A stretch of DNA of 16,907 bases, from NCBI GenBank assembly GCA_938004375.1, contig CALKWH010000345.1, forward strand, positions 1 through 16,907, read 5' to 3'. The notes below the pieces were generated by a model, which had not been told where the DNA came from, ran no database searches, and saw nothing but the letters and a program-made list of their open reading frames with translations. Of the stretch, positions 1-6,743 are shown in pieces. The DNA is from an uncultured Pseudomonadota bacterium. Its GTDB lineage: Bacteria; Myxococcota_A; Polyangia; HGW-17. Positions within the stretch are counted from its first letter, which is position 1, and the number at the start of each line of letters is the position of its first letter. Both the position numbers and the translations under genes were made by a program.

Positions 1-52
1 CATACGAGATCGTATTAGGTGACTGGAGTTCAGACGTGTGCTCTTCCGATCT
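1..52 (+). other. Illumina P7/TruSeq adapter left on the contig end (not genomic)
   Basis: Bases 1-10 match the end of the Illumina P7 primer (CATACGAGAT). Bases 11-18 (CGTATTAG) sit where the i7 index lies. Bases 19-52 match the TruSeq read-2 adapter, which ends GCTCTTCCGATCT. This is a full match to a synthetic oligonucleotide, so the stretch is library-preparation sequence and any reading frame in it is meaningless. Genomic DNA starts at about base 53, and the gene crossing that point is cut artificially. Confidence 0.97.
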
Positions 53-264
53 CGCAGGCCGGCGAGCCAGGGCTTCGACCCGCGCGGGGCCATCCCCGGG
101 GCGTCTTCGAAGGGGTCAAAGGCCGCGTCCCGCAGGCAGGGCGGCCGGACTCCCAGCTCCCACAGGCCCCCCGCGACGCCGCAGATCAGGCACAGGACGC
201 CCAGGCAGGCGGTGAGGAGGCGGAGTCGGCGGCTCGGACGCGGCATGGCGCGAAGATAGTGCAT
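53..264 (-). CDS. Signal-anchored hypothetical protein, N-terminal fragment (cut by adapter)
   Basis: A reading frame runs leftwards from an ATG at 264 into the adapter, giving about 70 residues and no natural stop. I do not recognise the protein. It starts MHYLRAMPRPSRRLRLLTAC, a basic N-terminus, followed by a hydrophobic segment (about residues 14-34, LTACLGVLCLICGVAGGLW) that would be a signal peptide or membrane anchor. The rest is Pro/Asp-rich with a Cys in a PPCLRD context, suggesting an exported protein. I chose the ATG at 264 because GGAGGAG lies just upstream (complement of 267-273). The in-frame ATG at 246 has no such site. The gene is divergent from argS, with about 150 nt between them. 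The C-terminus is lost because the contig ends in adapter here, not because the gene is broken. The call rests on start, ribosome site and signal sequence only. Confidence 0.55.
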
Positions 265-363
265 TTCTCCTCCGTTTACAAACGCGCGCGAGCGGACGAG
301 GCGTGCGCGGAGCCTGCATTAGGCGCCATGTAGCACCACTTGGATACGGATGTAGGCAAAATG

Positions 364-392
364 TTGACACTTCCGCCAGTGTGTGATTCTAT
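364..392 (+). promoter_or_regulatory. Sigma-70-type promoter of argS
   Basis: A perfect -35 box TTGACA (364-369) is followed after 17 nt by TTCTAT (387-392), a weak -10 that keeps the final A and T. The spacer holds the inverted repeat ACACT/AGTGT (367-371 and 378-382). Transcription would start near 399, giving a very short leader before the ATG at 415. Confidence 0.45.
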
Positions 393-414
393 GGCATAAG
401 TAGGTGAGGTTGCG

Positions 415-2148
415 ATGCTGCAGATCAAGTCCGAACTCCAAGAAATCCTGAAAAACGCCGTGGCGCAGGTCGTGGCCGAAGAGCACCTCCCCGCCGAGCT
501 GACCGAGCGGCCCATCACCCTGGAAGTGCCCAAGCTGCCCGAGCACGGAGACTTCGCCACTACCTTCGCGCTGGCCGCCGCCAAGCAGGCCCGCCGCAAC
601 CCCCGCGAGCTGGCCCAGAAGATCCTCGACCGGCTCCCGGTGGGGCAGGGCGTGCTCAAGGGCGCCGAGCTCGCGGGCCCCGGCTTCATCAACCTGCGCC
701 TCTCCGACGCCTGCCTGGCCGACGGGCTGCGCCGCGCGCTGGACGCCGGCGACGCCTGGGGCCGCGGCGCGCCGGTGCCCGGACGCATCAACCTGGAATT
801 CGTCTCCGCCAATCCCACCGGCCCGATGCACGTCGGACACGGACGCGGCGCGGCGGTGGGCGATGCGCTGGCCCGCATCCTGCGCTTCGCCGGCCGCGAG
901 GTCGTGACCGAATACTACGTCAACGACGCCGGCCGGCAGGTGAGCCACCTGGCCGCTTCGATCTGGAGTCGCTATGTCGATCTGTGCCGCGAGCAGGATC
1001 CCTCCCTGGCGGCCGTGCCCTTCCCCGAGGACGGCTACCACGGCGGCTACGTCGTCGACTTCGCCCGCGCCTTTCTCGCGCGCCACGGCCTGGCCCCCGC
1101 CCGCGCCGGCTACGACGCCGCGCTGGTGAAGGCCTTCGGCGTGGAGCTGGCGCTCGCCGAGATCCGCGCCACCCTCGATCAGTTCAACGTGCACTTCGAC
1201 GTGTTCACCTCCGAGGCGACCCTCCACGACGCCGGCGCCGTGACCCGGGCCATGGAGCTGCTGCGGGAGCGCGGCCTGTCCTACGAGCAGGACGGCGCCC
1301 TGTTCTTCGCCGCCACCCGCTTCGGCGACGAGAAGGACCGCGTCATGATCCGCGCCAACGGCGAGCCGACCTACTTCGCGGCCGACATCGCCTATCACCT
1401 GGACAAGTTCGCCCGCGGGTTCGACCAGCTCATGGACATCTGGGGTGCCGACCACCACGGCTACATCGCCCGCGTGAAGTGCGCGCTCGAGGCCTTCGGC
1501 TACCGTCAGGACCAGCTCGGCGTGCTGCTGGTCCAGTTCGTGGCGCTGGTGAACCAGGGCGAGAAGCTGGCCATGGGCAAGCGCTCGGGCAACTTCGTCA
1601 CCCTCCAGGATCTGATCGACACCGTCTCCTGCGACGTCACGCGCTGGTTCTTCCTCGCGAAGACCCACGACGTGGCCGTGGACTTCGACCTCGAGGTCGC
1701 CACGAGCGCCGATCCCCGTGAGAACCCGGCCCGCTACGTCCAGTACGGCCACGCCCGCGCCTGCGCCATCTGGCGTCGGGCCGCCGCGTGGGGGCTCACC
1801 CCGGCCGACCTCGCCGGCGCCCGCTTCGCGAAGCTGACCGCACCCGAGGAGCAGGCCATCGTCCGCATGCTGCTGTCGTACCCCGAGCTGGTGTCCGACG
1901 CCGCGGCGAGCTTCACGCCCCACCGCCTGGCCACCTTCGCGCTGGATCTGTGCCGGGCGTTCCACAGTTACTACACGCGGTTCAAGGACGACCCGATCCT
2001 GCCGCGCGCCGGCGCCGCCCTCGCGGATCGCGAGAAGACGATCGACCGCCTGGGCCTGGTCGAGGCGTACCGCACCGTGCTGCGCTCGTGCCTGAACCTG
2101 CTGGGAATCAACGCGCCGGAGACGATGACCGCTCCGGAGGAGGAATAG
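415..2148 (+). CDS. argS: Arginyl-tRNA synthetase
   Basis: Class I aminoacyl-tRNA synthetase that charges tRNA-Arg with arginine using ATP; cytoplasmic and essential. The 577-residue product has the family's usual bacterial length and layout: an N-terminal tRNA-binding domain (about residues 1-100), a Rossmann catalytic core, and a C-terminal helical DALR anticodon-binding domain (about 455-577). The ATP-binding HIGH motif is HVGH at 139-142, in the context PTGPMHVGHGRGAAVGDAL. The second ATP motif is AMGKRSGNFVTL around 386-397, where KMSK reads AMGK; this loop is known to vary among ArgS proteins. The start is supported by AGGTGAGG (402-409), five bases before the ATG. The gene has its own promoter and its 3' end (GGAGGAGG at 2136-2143) carries the ribosome site of the next gene, so the two are translationally linked. 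The identification is firm. Confidence 0.97.
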   Translation: MLQIKSELQEILKNAVAQVVAEEHLPAELTERPITLEVPKLPEHGDFATTFALAAAKQARRNPRELAQKILDRLPVGQGVLKGAELAGPGFINLRLSDACLADGLRRALDAGDAWGRGAPVPGRINLEFVSANPTGPMHVGHGRGAAVGDALARILRFAGREVVTEYYVNDAGRQVSHLAASIWSRYVDLCREQDPSLAAVPFPEDGYHGGYVVDFARAFLARHGLAPARAGYDAALVKAFGVELALAEIRATLDQFNVHFDVFTSEATLHDAGAVTRAMELLRERGLSYEQDGALFFAATRFGDEKDRVMIRANGEPTYFAADIAYHLDKFARGFDQLMDIWGADHHGYIARVKCALEAFGYRQDQLGVLLVQFVALVNQGEKLAMGKRSGNFVTLQDLIDTVSCDVTRWFFLAKTHDVAVDFDLEVATSADPRENPARYVQYGHARACAIWRRAAAWGLTPADLAGARFAKLTAPEEQAIVRMLLSYPELVSDAAASFTPHRLATFALDLCRAFHSYYTRFKDDPILPRAGAALADREKTIDRLGLVEAYRTVLRSCLNLLGINAPETMTAPEEE

Positions 2149-2150
2149 TC

Positions 2151-2756
2151 ATGCATCGCTACGAACAAATGGAAGAACGCATGGAAATCGTCCTGACCTC
2201 CCGCCAGATCATGGTCCTGGCCGTGTTGCTCGTCGGCGTCGCCCTGGTGATGTTCGTCGTCGGGTTCTCCATGGGCAAGCGCTCGGAGCGCCGTCGCGTG
2301 GTGCTGGGCACCCCCCAGGCCGCGGCCGACCTGCTGACCCGCCTCGACGAGATGGAGAAGGAGAGCCGCGAGTTCGTCGCCAAGAAGGCGCTGACCCAGA
2401 TCCGCAAGCGCGAGGTCCCCGTCGAGGAACTGACGGACCCCGGGATCGGGCTCCGGTCCGCCGCCGGCGCCGAGTCCCCGGCCAAGCCCGAGGCTGTATC
2501 CGACAAGGCCGCCGCCGCCCAGTCGGCCCGTCCCCAGGCCGCCCGCGCCAAGACCCAGGGCACCATCGCCCTGAACAAGGCCCGGACCATGGCGCCGGCC
2601 GCCAAGGTCCCCGTGACCCGCGCCCCGGTCGTGAAGGACGCCGCCGCCCCCACCGCGGGGCGCACCCTGAGCGGCTCCTTCGGCCGGGCCCCCCGCCGCG
2701 CCGACGCCGTCTCCGCCCGCAAGTCTGACGCCCGCCGGGCCGCCGCCCAGAACTGA
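2151..2756 (+). CDS. Single-pass membrane protein linked to argS (SPOR-less?)
   Basis: A 201-residue protein starting two bases after the argS stop. Its ribosome site GGAGGAGG (2136-2143) lies inside argS, so the two form an operon. It has a short N-terminal tail and one strong transmembrane helix (about residues 20-41). A charged segment follows, with a possible short coiled coil (about 55-85, rich in Glu/Lys/Arg). The tail, to the C-terminus, is long, low-complexity and Ala/Pro/Lys/Arg-rich. In deltaproteobacteria the gene after argS often encodes a protein of this shape ending in a peptidoglycan-binding SPOR domain; that is from memory of gene order. Here I see no SPOR-like fold: the last 100 residues look disordered and basic. 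Position and membrane segment are clear; function is unknown. It could be a diverged SPOR-family relative or a tethered, disordered membrane protein. Confidence 0.8.
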   Translation: MHRYEQMEERMEIVLTSRQIMVLAVLLVGVALVMFVVGFSMGKRSERRRVVLGTPQAAADLLTRLDEMEKESREFVAKKALTQIRKREVPVEELTDPGIGLRSAAGAESPAKPEAVSDKAAAAQSARPQAARAKTQGTIALNKARTMAPAAKVPVTRAPVVKDAAAPTAGRTLSGSFGRAPRRADAVSARKSDARRAAAQN

Positions 2757-2807
2757 AACTCCGCAAAATCGTTGAAATCATTGAGATAATAAAAAACGAA
2801 AAAAATC

Positions 2808-2835
2808 TTGACAGGGTAGTTTAAACGGCTATGTT
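2808..2835 (+). promoter_or_regulatory. Sigma-70-type promoter of the CUB/P-domain lipoprotein
   Basis: TTGACA (2808-2813), a 16-nt spacer and TATGTT (2830-2835). A-tracts immediately upstream (2791-2805) could act as an UP element. The predicted leader is about 80 nt and contains a small hairpin, GCCG/CGGC, around 2838-2849. Confidence 0.55.
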
Positions 2836-2922
2836 CTGCCGCATTCGGCGCATGCCGTCCTACATGTGTGTTGATTGGGTTTTTCTGTGCGCCTGTATCG
2901 TTTCTTTCCGTAGAGGTATTCC

Positions 2923-4806
2923 ATGCGTAACATTTTGTCCACAGTTCTTTTTGCAATGTCCATGATCCTGCTCGCCTGCGAGCCGGATCCGAACGCCCCG
3001 GCCGAGCTGGCGACCTTCTCCGGCACTCCGACCGTGGTCGACGCCACGACCCTGATCGAGAGCCCCCACTCCTATCCGAACAACGCCCGCCTCGTGTGGA
3101 CTCTCGAGGCGCCGGGCGAGGCCCAGGCCGTGAACGTGACCTTCGACCGCCTCGAGACCGAGCGCAACTACGACTTCGTCGACCTGATCGACCAGGACGG
3201 CCGCGTCGTCCATCACCTGAGCGGCACCCTCTCCGGGCAGTCCTTCCGCGTCGAGGGCCCCCGGGTGCTGATCCGGCTGACCTCGGACGCCACCGTGCGC
3301 CGCTGGGGCTTCAAGGTCACCCGCTACTCCTACGAGCTCGTCGAGAACCTGCTGCACCGCCCCGTGTGCAACGCCATCGGCACCCGCTCCGAGGGTTGGT
3401 ACTGGGAGGACACCGGCGAGTTGATCAAGTTCGAGGCGTGCGCGGGCATGTCCCGTCCGTTCTGCGGCGCCATCGGCTCCCGCTCCGAGGGCTGGTACAC
3501 CGATTCCAGCCTCATCGTCTGGGCTTTTTGCCACAACGTCGAGGGCATCGCCATCGCCGGCGAGCCTTGCGGCCTCGCCTCCGGCCTGTCCTGTTACGTC
3601 AATCGCGGCACCCAGCTCTACTGCGCGAACGCCGACGCCGAGGGTAACGGCACCTGCGCCTACCCCGGCAACTGTTACACCGTCGCCGACTGTGAGCACC
3701 CCGACAACCTGTGGATTCGCCCCTTGTGTGTGGGTACCCTCACTTGCAATGAAGGCGCCTGCGGCGTGGACTGCGACGCCCAGCCCCAGCTCGTCTGGTC
3801 CTGGACCTCGCACCTGGTGCGTGACCTCGACTCCGCCCATCCGTACGCCAACGACACCGACCAGAACTGGTCCTTCACCCGCGAGGGCGCCACGATGATG
3901 AAGGTCTTCTTCTCCCGCGTCGAACTGGAGCAGGGCTATGACTTCCTGACCGTGACCGGCAACGAGCCCAACAGCGCGGCCTTCCAGTACACCGGCAATC
4001 TGACCGAGACGTGGTCCGGCGCGGTGCGCGGCGACACGATCACCCTGCGGCTGACCTCGGACGCCTCGGTCACCGGCTGGGGCTTCGGCACCGCCATGGT
4101 CTCCTATTACGAGCAGATCCCCGCGGGTCTGTGCAACTCCAACGCCGACTGCCTGGCGAACCAGATCTGCAACCCCCACCACTGCTTCAACCCGTACGCC
4201 CCCTGCTACGGCGACTGCCAGGACGCCCACACCGGCGGCCTCGAGGGCGACGCCTGCACGACCGACGCCTCCTGCCGCGACGGCCTGATCTGCAAGGGGC
4301 TGGTCAACGGCGCCGGCACCTGCCAGGGCGAGACCTGGTGCACGCCCGACACCGTCGACGCCGACTGCGCCGCCCTGCCGCACATCATGATCCCGGGCAG
4401 CTGGCGCTGCCTGGAGAACGCCTGCACCTGGCGCCCGAGCAGCATCCCCCCGATGACGGTCTCCGGCACAGAGAACGTGGCGATCCCCGACAACTCCCCC
4501 GCCGGCGCGTCCTCGGTGGCCGAGGTGACCTCGTCGCACTGCGGTACCCCCGAGGTGGTGGTGAGCTTCTCGATCCTTCACACCTACATCGGCGATCTGA
4601 TCGTCGACCTGGTCGATCCCTCCGGCGCCGTGGTGAACCTTCACAACCGCACCGGTGCGGGCACCGACAACCTGGTCCTCGGCGGCCACGTGGCCTACAC
4701 CGCCCACCAGGGCATGGCCGGCACCTGGCGGCTGTTCGTGCGGGACCTCGCCTCCGCCGACACCGGCGTCATCGAGCATTTTTCGCTCACCTTCAATTGT
4801 AGGTAG
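2923..4806 (+). CDS. Surface lipoprotein with two CUB domains, Cys-rich repeats and a C-terminal P domain
   Basis: A 627-residue predicted lipoprotein. The signal peptide ends in LLAC with the lipidated Cys at 19. A first CUB-like beta-sandwich spans about 41-137 (YDFVDLID, then VLIRLTSDATVRRWGF). A near-identical second one spans about 295-397 (YDFLTVTGNE, then ITLRLTSDASVTGWGF). Between them is a tandem Cys repeat with AIGTRSEGWY at about 151-160 and AIGSRSEGWY at about 183-192. Residues 400-505 hold many Cys in CxxDxxC-like spacing typical of secreted myxobacterial proteins. Residues 511-627 resemble the proprotein-convertase P domain (IPDNSPAG, IGDLIVDLVDPSG, GTWRLFVRD). GAGG at 2913-2916 gives a good ribosome site. 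CUB and P domains mediate protein or substrate binding outside the cell; no catalytic domain is present, so an adhesive or accessory role is inferred. It is followed by an unusual hairpin-rich spacer. Confidence 0.85.
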   Translation: MRNILSTVLFAMSMILLACEPDPNAPAELATFSGTPTVVDATTLIESPHSYPNNARLVWTLEAPGEAQAVNVTFDRLETERNYDFVDLIDQDGRVVHHLSGTLSGQSFRVEGPRVLIRLTSDATVRRWGFKVTRYSYELVENLLHRPVCNAIGTRSEGWYWEDTGELIKFEACAGMSRPFCGAIGSRSEGWYTDSSLIVWAFCHNVEGIAIAGEPCGLASGLSCYVNRGTQLYCANADAEGNGTCAYPGNCYTVADCEHPDNLWIRPLCVGTLTCNEGACGVDCDAQPQLVWSWTSHLVRDLDSAHPYANDTDQNWSFTREGATMMKVFFSRVELEQGYDFLTVTGNEPNSAAFQYTGNLTETWSGAVRGDTITLRLTSDASVTGWGFGTAMVSYYEQIPAGLCNSNADCLANQICNPHHCFNPYAPCYGDCQDAHTGGLEGDACTTDASCRDGLICKGLVNGAGTCQGETWCTPDTVDADCAALPHIMIPGSWRCLENACTWRPSSIPPMTVSGTENVAIPDNSPAGASSVAEVTSSHCGTPEVVVSFSILHTYIGDLIVDLVDPSGAVVNLHNRTGAGTDNLVLGGHVAYTAHQGMAGTWRLFVRDLASADTGVIEHFSLTFNCR

Positions 4807-4907
4807 TACAGAGGGGTCTTTCCCCTTCACCAGGCATTCACCAGCCCTTTCAGGGCAGGCGCATGCCTTCGCTGGTCTGTACGCCGGCGATGCCGGCGCG
4901 CTCGTAC

Positions 4908-4952
4908 GCCCGCTTTGCGGGCCACAAATTGTTTTTATTCTATCTTTTCTTT
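4908..4952 (+). terminator. Possible intrinsic terminator of the CUB/P-domain lipoprotein gene
   Basis: Six-base-pair stem GCCCGC/GCGGGC with a TTT loop (4908-4922), followed after eight bases by a T-rich run (4931-4952). The gap between stem and T-run is longer than in a standard terminator, so the call is tentative. Confidence 0.35.
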
Positions 4953-4967
4953 CCGGAGGCGCAGCCT

Positions 4968-4993
4968 TGAGACTGCAGTTGCATGCAGTCTCA
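4968..4993. repeat. Perfect 10-bp inverted repeat
   Basis: TGAGACTGCA (4968-4977), six-base loop, TGCAGTCTCA (4984-4993). It is the longest perfect stem in the hairpin-rich spacer. It could be an RNA hairpin or a protein-binding dyad. No T-run follows. Confidence 0.6.
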
Positions 4994-5155
4994 GACCTCC
5001 AGGTCAGGGGGACGCCGGCCCGGCTACAAGAGCCTCTTCCACGCGCCGCTGCGGCCGGCCGAGGCCGGAAATCCCCCCGACCGGTCTCCCGGTCGCCCGA
5101 CACCCCCCTTTGGGGCGACTGACGTGACCTCGTGCTTATCGTCGTCAAAGGGAGT

Positions 5156-5174
5156 GCGGAAGCTCTGCTTCCGC
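5156..5174. repeat. Perfect 8-bp inverted repeat
   Basis: GCGGAAGC (5156-5163), TCT loop, GCTTCCGC (5167-5174). A stable hairpin about 37 nt upstream of the -35 box of the next gene. No T-run follows, so it is not a standard terminator. Confidence 0.55.
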
Positions 5175-5210
5175 GTCTTGTGCGCCTGGGTTCGTCGTCT
5201 GTCCCCTTGC

Positions 5211-5239
5211 TTGACAAACGTCGATACCGCGGGGATAGT
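5211..5239 (+). promoter_or_regulatory. Sigma-70-type promoter of the 150-residue lipoprotein
   Basis: TTGACA (5211-5216), 17-nt spacer, GATAGT (5234-5239). The predicted start of transcription near 5246 leaves a leader of only about 12 nt, just enough for the ribosome site GGGGGTGA (5247-5254). Confidence 0.5.
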
Positions 5240-5257
5240 AATTTCCGGGGGTGAAGC

Positions 5258-5710
5258 ATGCGAGCGACAGTCCGGACTTCCCAGGCGGTCATTCTGTTCC
5301 TGATCCTCGTCGGCGCCTCCGGCTGCGTCCGGTACGTGGAGCGGACCGTCTGTTCCACCGCCTGCTGCAAGGAGACCTCCTGCGTCCTGCGGGAGGGGGA
5401 CCGATACTCCATGAGCTGGCCGGTGGCCACCGCCATCGCCGGGGTGGTCGCGCTGGGCGCGGGCGGGACCATGCTCCACGCCGGGCGCGCCGAGCACGAG
5501 GCGCTCGAGCGGGAGCTCGAGGCGATCGTGGTCATGCAGGGGGACCGCCCGTTCACCTGGGACCCGGCCCGGGAGGACCGGGCGCTGTTCCTGCAGAACG
5601 CGGGCTCGGTCCTGATCGGCGCGGGGGTCGTCGCCCTCGTGGCCGCCACCGTCCTGTATCTTTACCAGAAGAAGCCTCTCCCGGTCGTGATCCGCCGCGT
5701 CGATCCGTGA
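5258..5710 (+). CDS. Small lipoprotein with two membrane-spanning segments
   Basis: A 150-residue protein that I cannot assign to a named family. The first 23 residues form a lipoprotein signal peptide (hydrophobic core VILFLILVG, then GASGC, with the lipidated Cys at 23). Four more Cys follow closely (residues 32, 36, 37, 42) in a TACCKETSC-type cluster, which could be disulphide-bonded outside the inner membrane. Two Gly/Ala/Val-rich segments, about 54-72 and 116-136, look membrane-spanning. They flank a charged, Glu-rich loop (76-112). A lipoprotein with two further helices is unusual, so the hydrophobic segments may instead be glycine-zipper-like insertion elements. The start is set by GGGGGTGA (5247-5254). 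It has its own promoter and is followed by a long gene-poor stretch, so it is probably monocistronic. Confidence 0.75.
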   Translation: MRATVRTSQAVILFLILVGASGCVRYVERTVCSTACCKETSCVLREGDRYSMSWPVATAIAGVVALGAGGTMLHAGRAEHEALERELEAIVVMQGDRPFTWDPAREDRALFLQNAGSVLIGAGVVALVAATVLYLYQKKPLPVVIRRVDP

Positions 5711-5732
5711 AGCACCGATCCGGCCGAATACG

Positions 5733-5843
5733 GTGAACACGCAGAGGATCCTGAGCGCCCTGTACGGGCTCCCGCATCGTGCGCGATGGCTTGCGCTCTT
5801 CGTGAACGGGCTGCTGGCTGTCGCGCGTGAACCCCCGGCTTGA
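5733..5843 (+). CDS. Possible small hydrophobic ORF (36 residues, GTG start)
   Basis: A 36-codon frame from GTG at 5733 to TGA at 5841-5843. It reads as a plausible small protein with a basic segment and a hydrophobic stretch (WLALFVNGLLAVA). Many third positions are G or C, as in real genes here. Against it, there is no Shine-Dalgarno-like sequence upstream and no recognised family. It may be a remnant of a decayed gene. Confidence 0.15.
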   Translation: MNTQRILSALYGLPHRARWLALFVNGLLAVAREPPA

Positions 5844-6328
5844 ATCGACAAACACGTCCCCATGAGTTCCAGCAACGGACGCTTGAACTCCCAGGGTGCA
5901 CCCATGCCGCGGGGTCGCCGGCTCCAGGTCCGTGTTTCCTCCGGTTCACGAAAAACATGGGGCTCCCCTTGTCGCCCGGTCCGCCGGTCCGTGCGCCGCA
6001 CGCCCCGGCCCAATCTTTCCAGTCATACGTTTTGTTCTTCCCGTCGTCGCCGGGCAGGCCCGCGGCGGATACCCTTCGTGCCGGTGGATCCACGGCGCGC
6101 GACAGGAACACGATCTTTGCGTTTTACGCAGGCATGCCGTGTCTGAAGTCCGTCGCGCACCAGATTCACAGCTATGATTTTCCTTCGTTTTTCCCACATC
6201 ATCGAAGCGGAACACTTCCTCAAAGAAATAGCTTGTTTATTTATTCATAGCTATTAATCTGGTTTCCGTGGGGTACGCATAACGTGTTTTAACCCGAGGC
6301 GAAGTCCTCGATGAAAGGGAGCGTTGGA
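5844..6328. other. Gene-poor intergenic stretch
   Basis: I see no supported gene here on either strand. The open frames lack ribosome sites and have atypical composition. It contains two 10-bp palindromes, GGGTGCACCC (5894-5903) and GTGGATCCAC (6084-6093). An AT-rich inverted repeat AATAGCT/AGCTATT (6227-6233 and 6249-6255) and a small hairpin CGAGG/CCTCG (6295-6310) lie just upstream of the next gene. Composition falls from GC-rich to AT-rich after about 6170, where the promoter of the next gene should lie, but no clear -35/-10 pair was found. Confidence 0.4.
6227..6255. promoter_or_regulatory. AT-rich inverted repeat upstream of the Bor-like gene (possible operator)
   Basis: AATAGCT (6227-6233) and its exact complement AGCTATT (6249-6255) are separated by 15 AT-rich bases, so the half-site centres are 22 bp apart, about two helical turns. 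The second arm overlaps the palindrome ATAGCTAT (6247-6254). It sits about 75 nt upstream of the start codon, in the expected promoter zone. Confidence 0.3.
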
Positions 6329-6622
6329 ATGAAACAGTTGCTTTTTATTTCGTTGGTTGTCATCACTCTGCCGTTCGTATCCACGGGTTGCTACAAGACG
6401 ACCGTACAAACCGGACTGACTCCGTCGGGGGTTCAACGTAGCGCCAGCGGCCATCATCTCATTTACGGACTGACCTCTTCGGAGATCAATGCGCCTTGCG
6501 GAAGCGCTGGGGTCGCTTCCATCACTCACAAGATCGGCATCATCGATTTCCTGATCGCCTCAATTACGCTCGGGATTTATACTCCCAGTAGTGTCGAAAT
6601 TGAGTGTGCAAGTTCCAAATAA
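6329..6622 (+). CDS. Bor/Iss-like lipoprotein
   Basis: A 97-residue lipoprotein related to phage lambda Bor and E. coli Iss, outer-membrane lipoproteins linked to serum survival. The evidence is the overall plan: a lipoprotein signal peptide ending VSTGC (Cys 21), an HH-containing central part (GHHLIYGLTS), a Cys (residue 57) near the expected place, and the C-terminal signature SITLGIYTPSSVEIEC. This closely matches Bor's FITLGIYTP...VYC ending as I remember it. I chose the ATG at 6329 because AGGGAG (6316-6321) is correctly spaced. The in-frame ATG at 6311 lies upstream of that site. Composition is more AT-rich than the neighbouring genes, which could mean transfer, perhaps phage-borne. Family membership is fairly sure. 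A serum-resistance role in this organism is not implied. Confidence 0.8.
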   Translation: MKQLLFISLVVITLPFVSTGCYKTTVQTGLTPSGVQRSASGHHLIYGLTSSEINAPCGSAGVASITHKIGIIDFLIASITLGIYTPSSVEIECASSK

Positions 6623-6668
6623 TGAGTAGTTCAATCCGTCCACTTTTCTGTTGAACGAAAGACTCATT
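6621..6668 (+). other. Two-level inverted repeat after the Bor-like gene
   Basis: Outer arms AATGAGT (6621-6627) and ACTCATT (6662-6668) enclose inner arms GTTCAA (6629-6634) and TTGAAC (6651-6656). The outer arm overlaps the stop codon. It could be a transcript-end hairpin, but no T-run follows. Confidence 0.3.
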
Positions 6669-6743
6669 CTGTGTACTGCGACAACCAATAAATACATCGA
6701 GGGTCCTCCGTGTTGCACTCTGGCGTTATGGCACTCAGCGTTG

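Larger units (their letters stand above)
4807..5257 (+). other. Hairpin-dense intergenic region (no gene seen)
   Basis: This 450-nt spacer has no convincing reading frame but at least seven short perfect inverted repeats, all with small loops. They are AGGGG/CCCCT (4812-4826), GCCCT/AGGGC (4844-4856), CGCCGGC/GCCGGCG (4882-4898), GCCCGC/GCGGGC (4908-4922), TGAGACTGCA/TGCAGTCTCA (4968-4993), CGACCGG/CCGGTCG (5078-5095) and GCGGAAGC/GCTTCCGC (5156-5174). Their sequences differ, so this is not one repeat copied. The last 50 nt hold the promoter of the next gene. It may be a long structured 3' region or an unannotated RNA. Confidence 0.5.

Noticed and set aside
319..1965. Long minus-strand open frame opposite argS (548 codons)
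   Set aside because: It mirrors argS codon by codon in a GC-rich genome, has no domain and no ribosome site; an antisense shadow.
2860..5649. Very long minus-strand open frame (929 codons) across the CUB lipoprotein and its downstream spacer
   Set aside because: It spans a real plus-strand gene and a hairpin-rich spacer, with low-complexity Gly/Val/Ala translation; an artefact of GC-rich composition.
5840..6250. 136-codon plus-strand open frame in the gene-poor stretch
   Set aside because: No ribosome site, no recognised family, and Pro/Ser-rich random-like translation; composition shifts sharply inside it.
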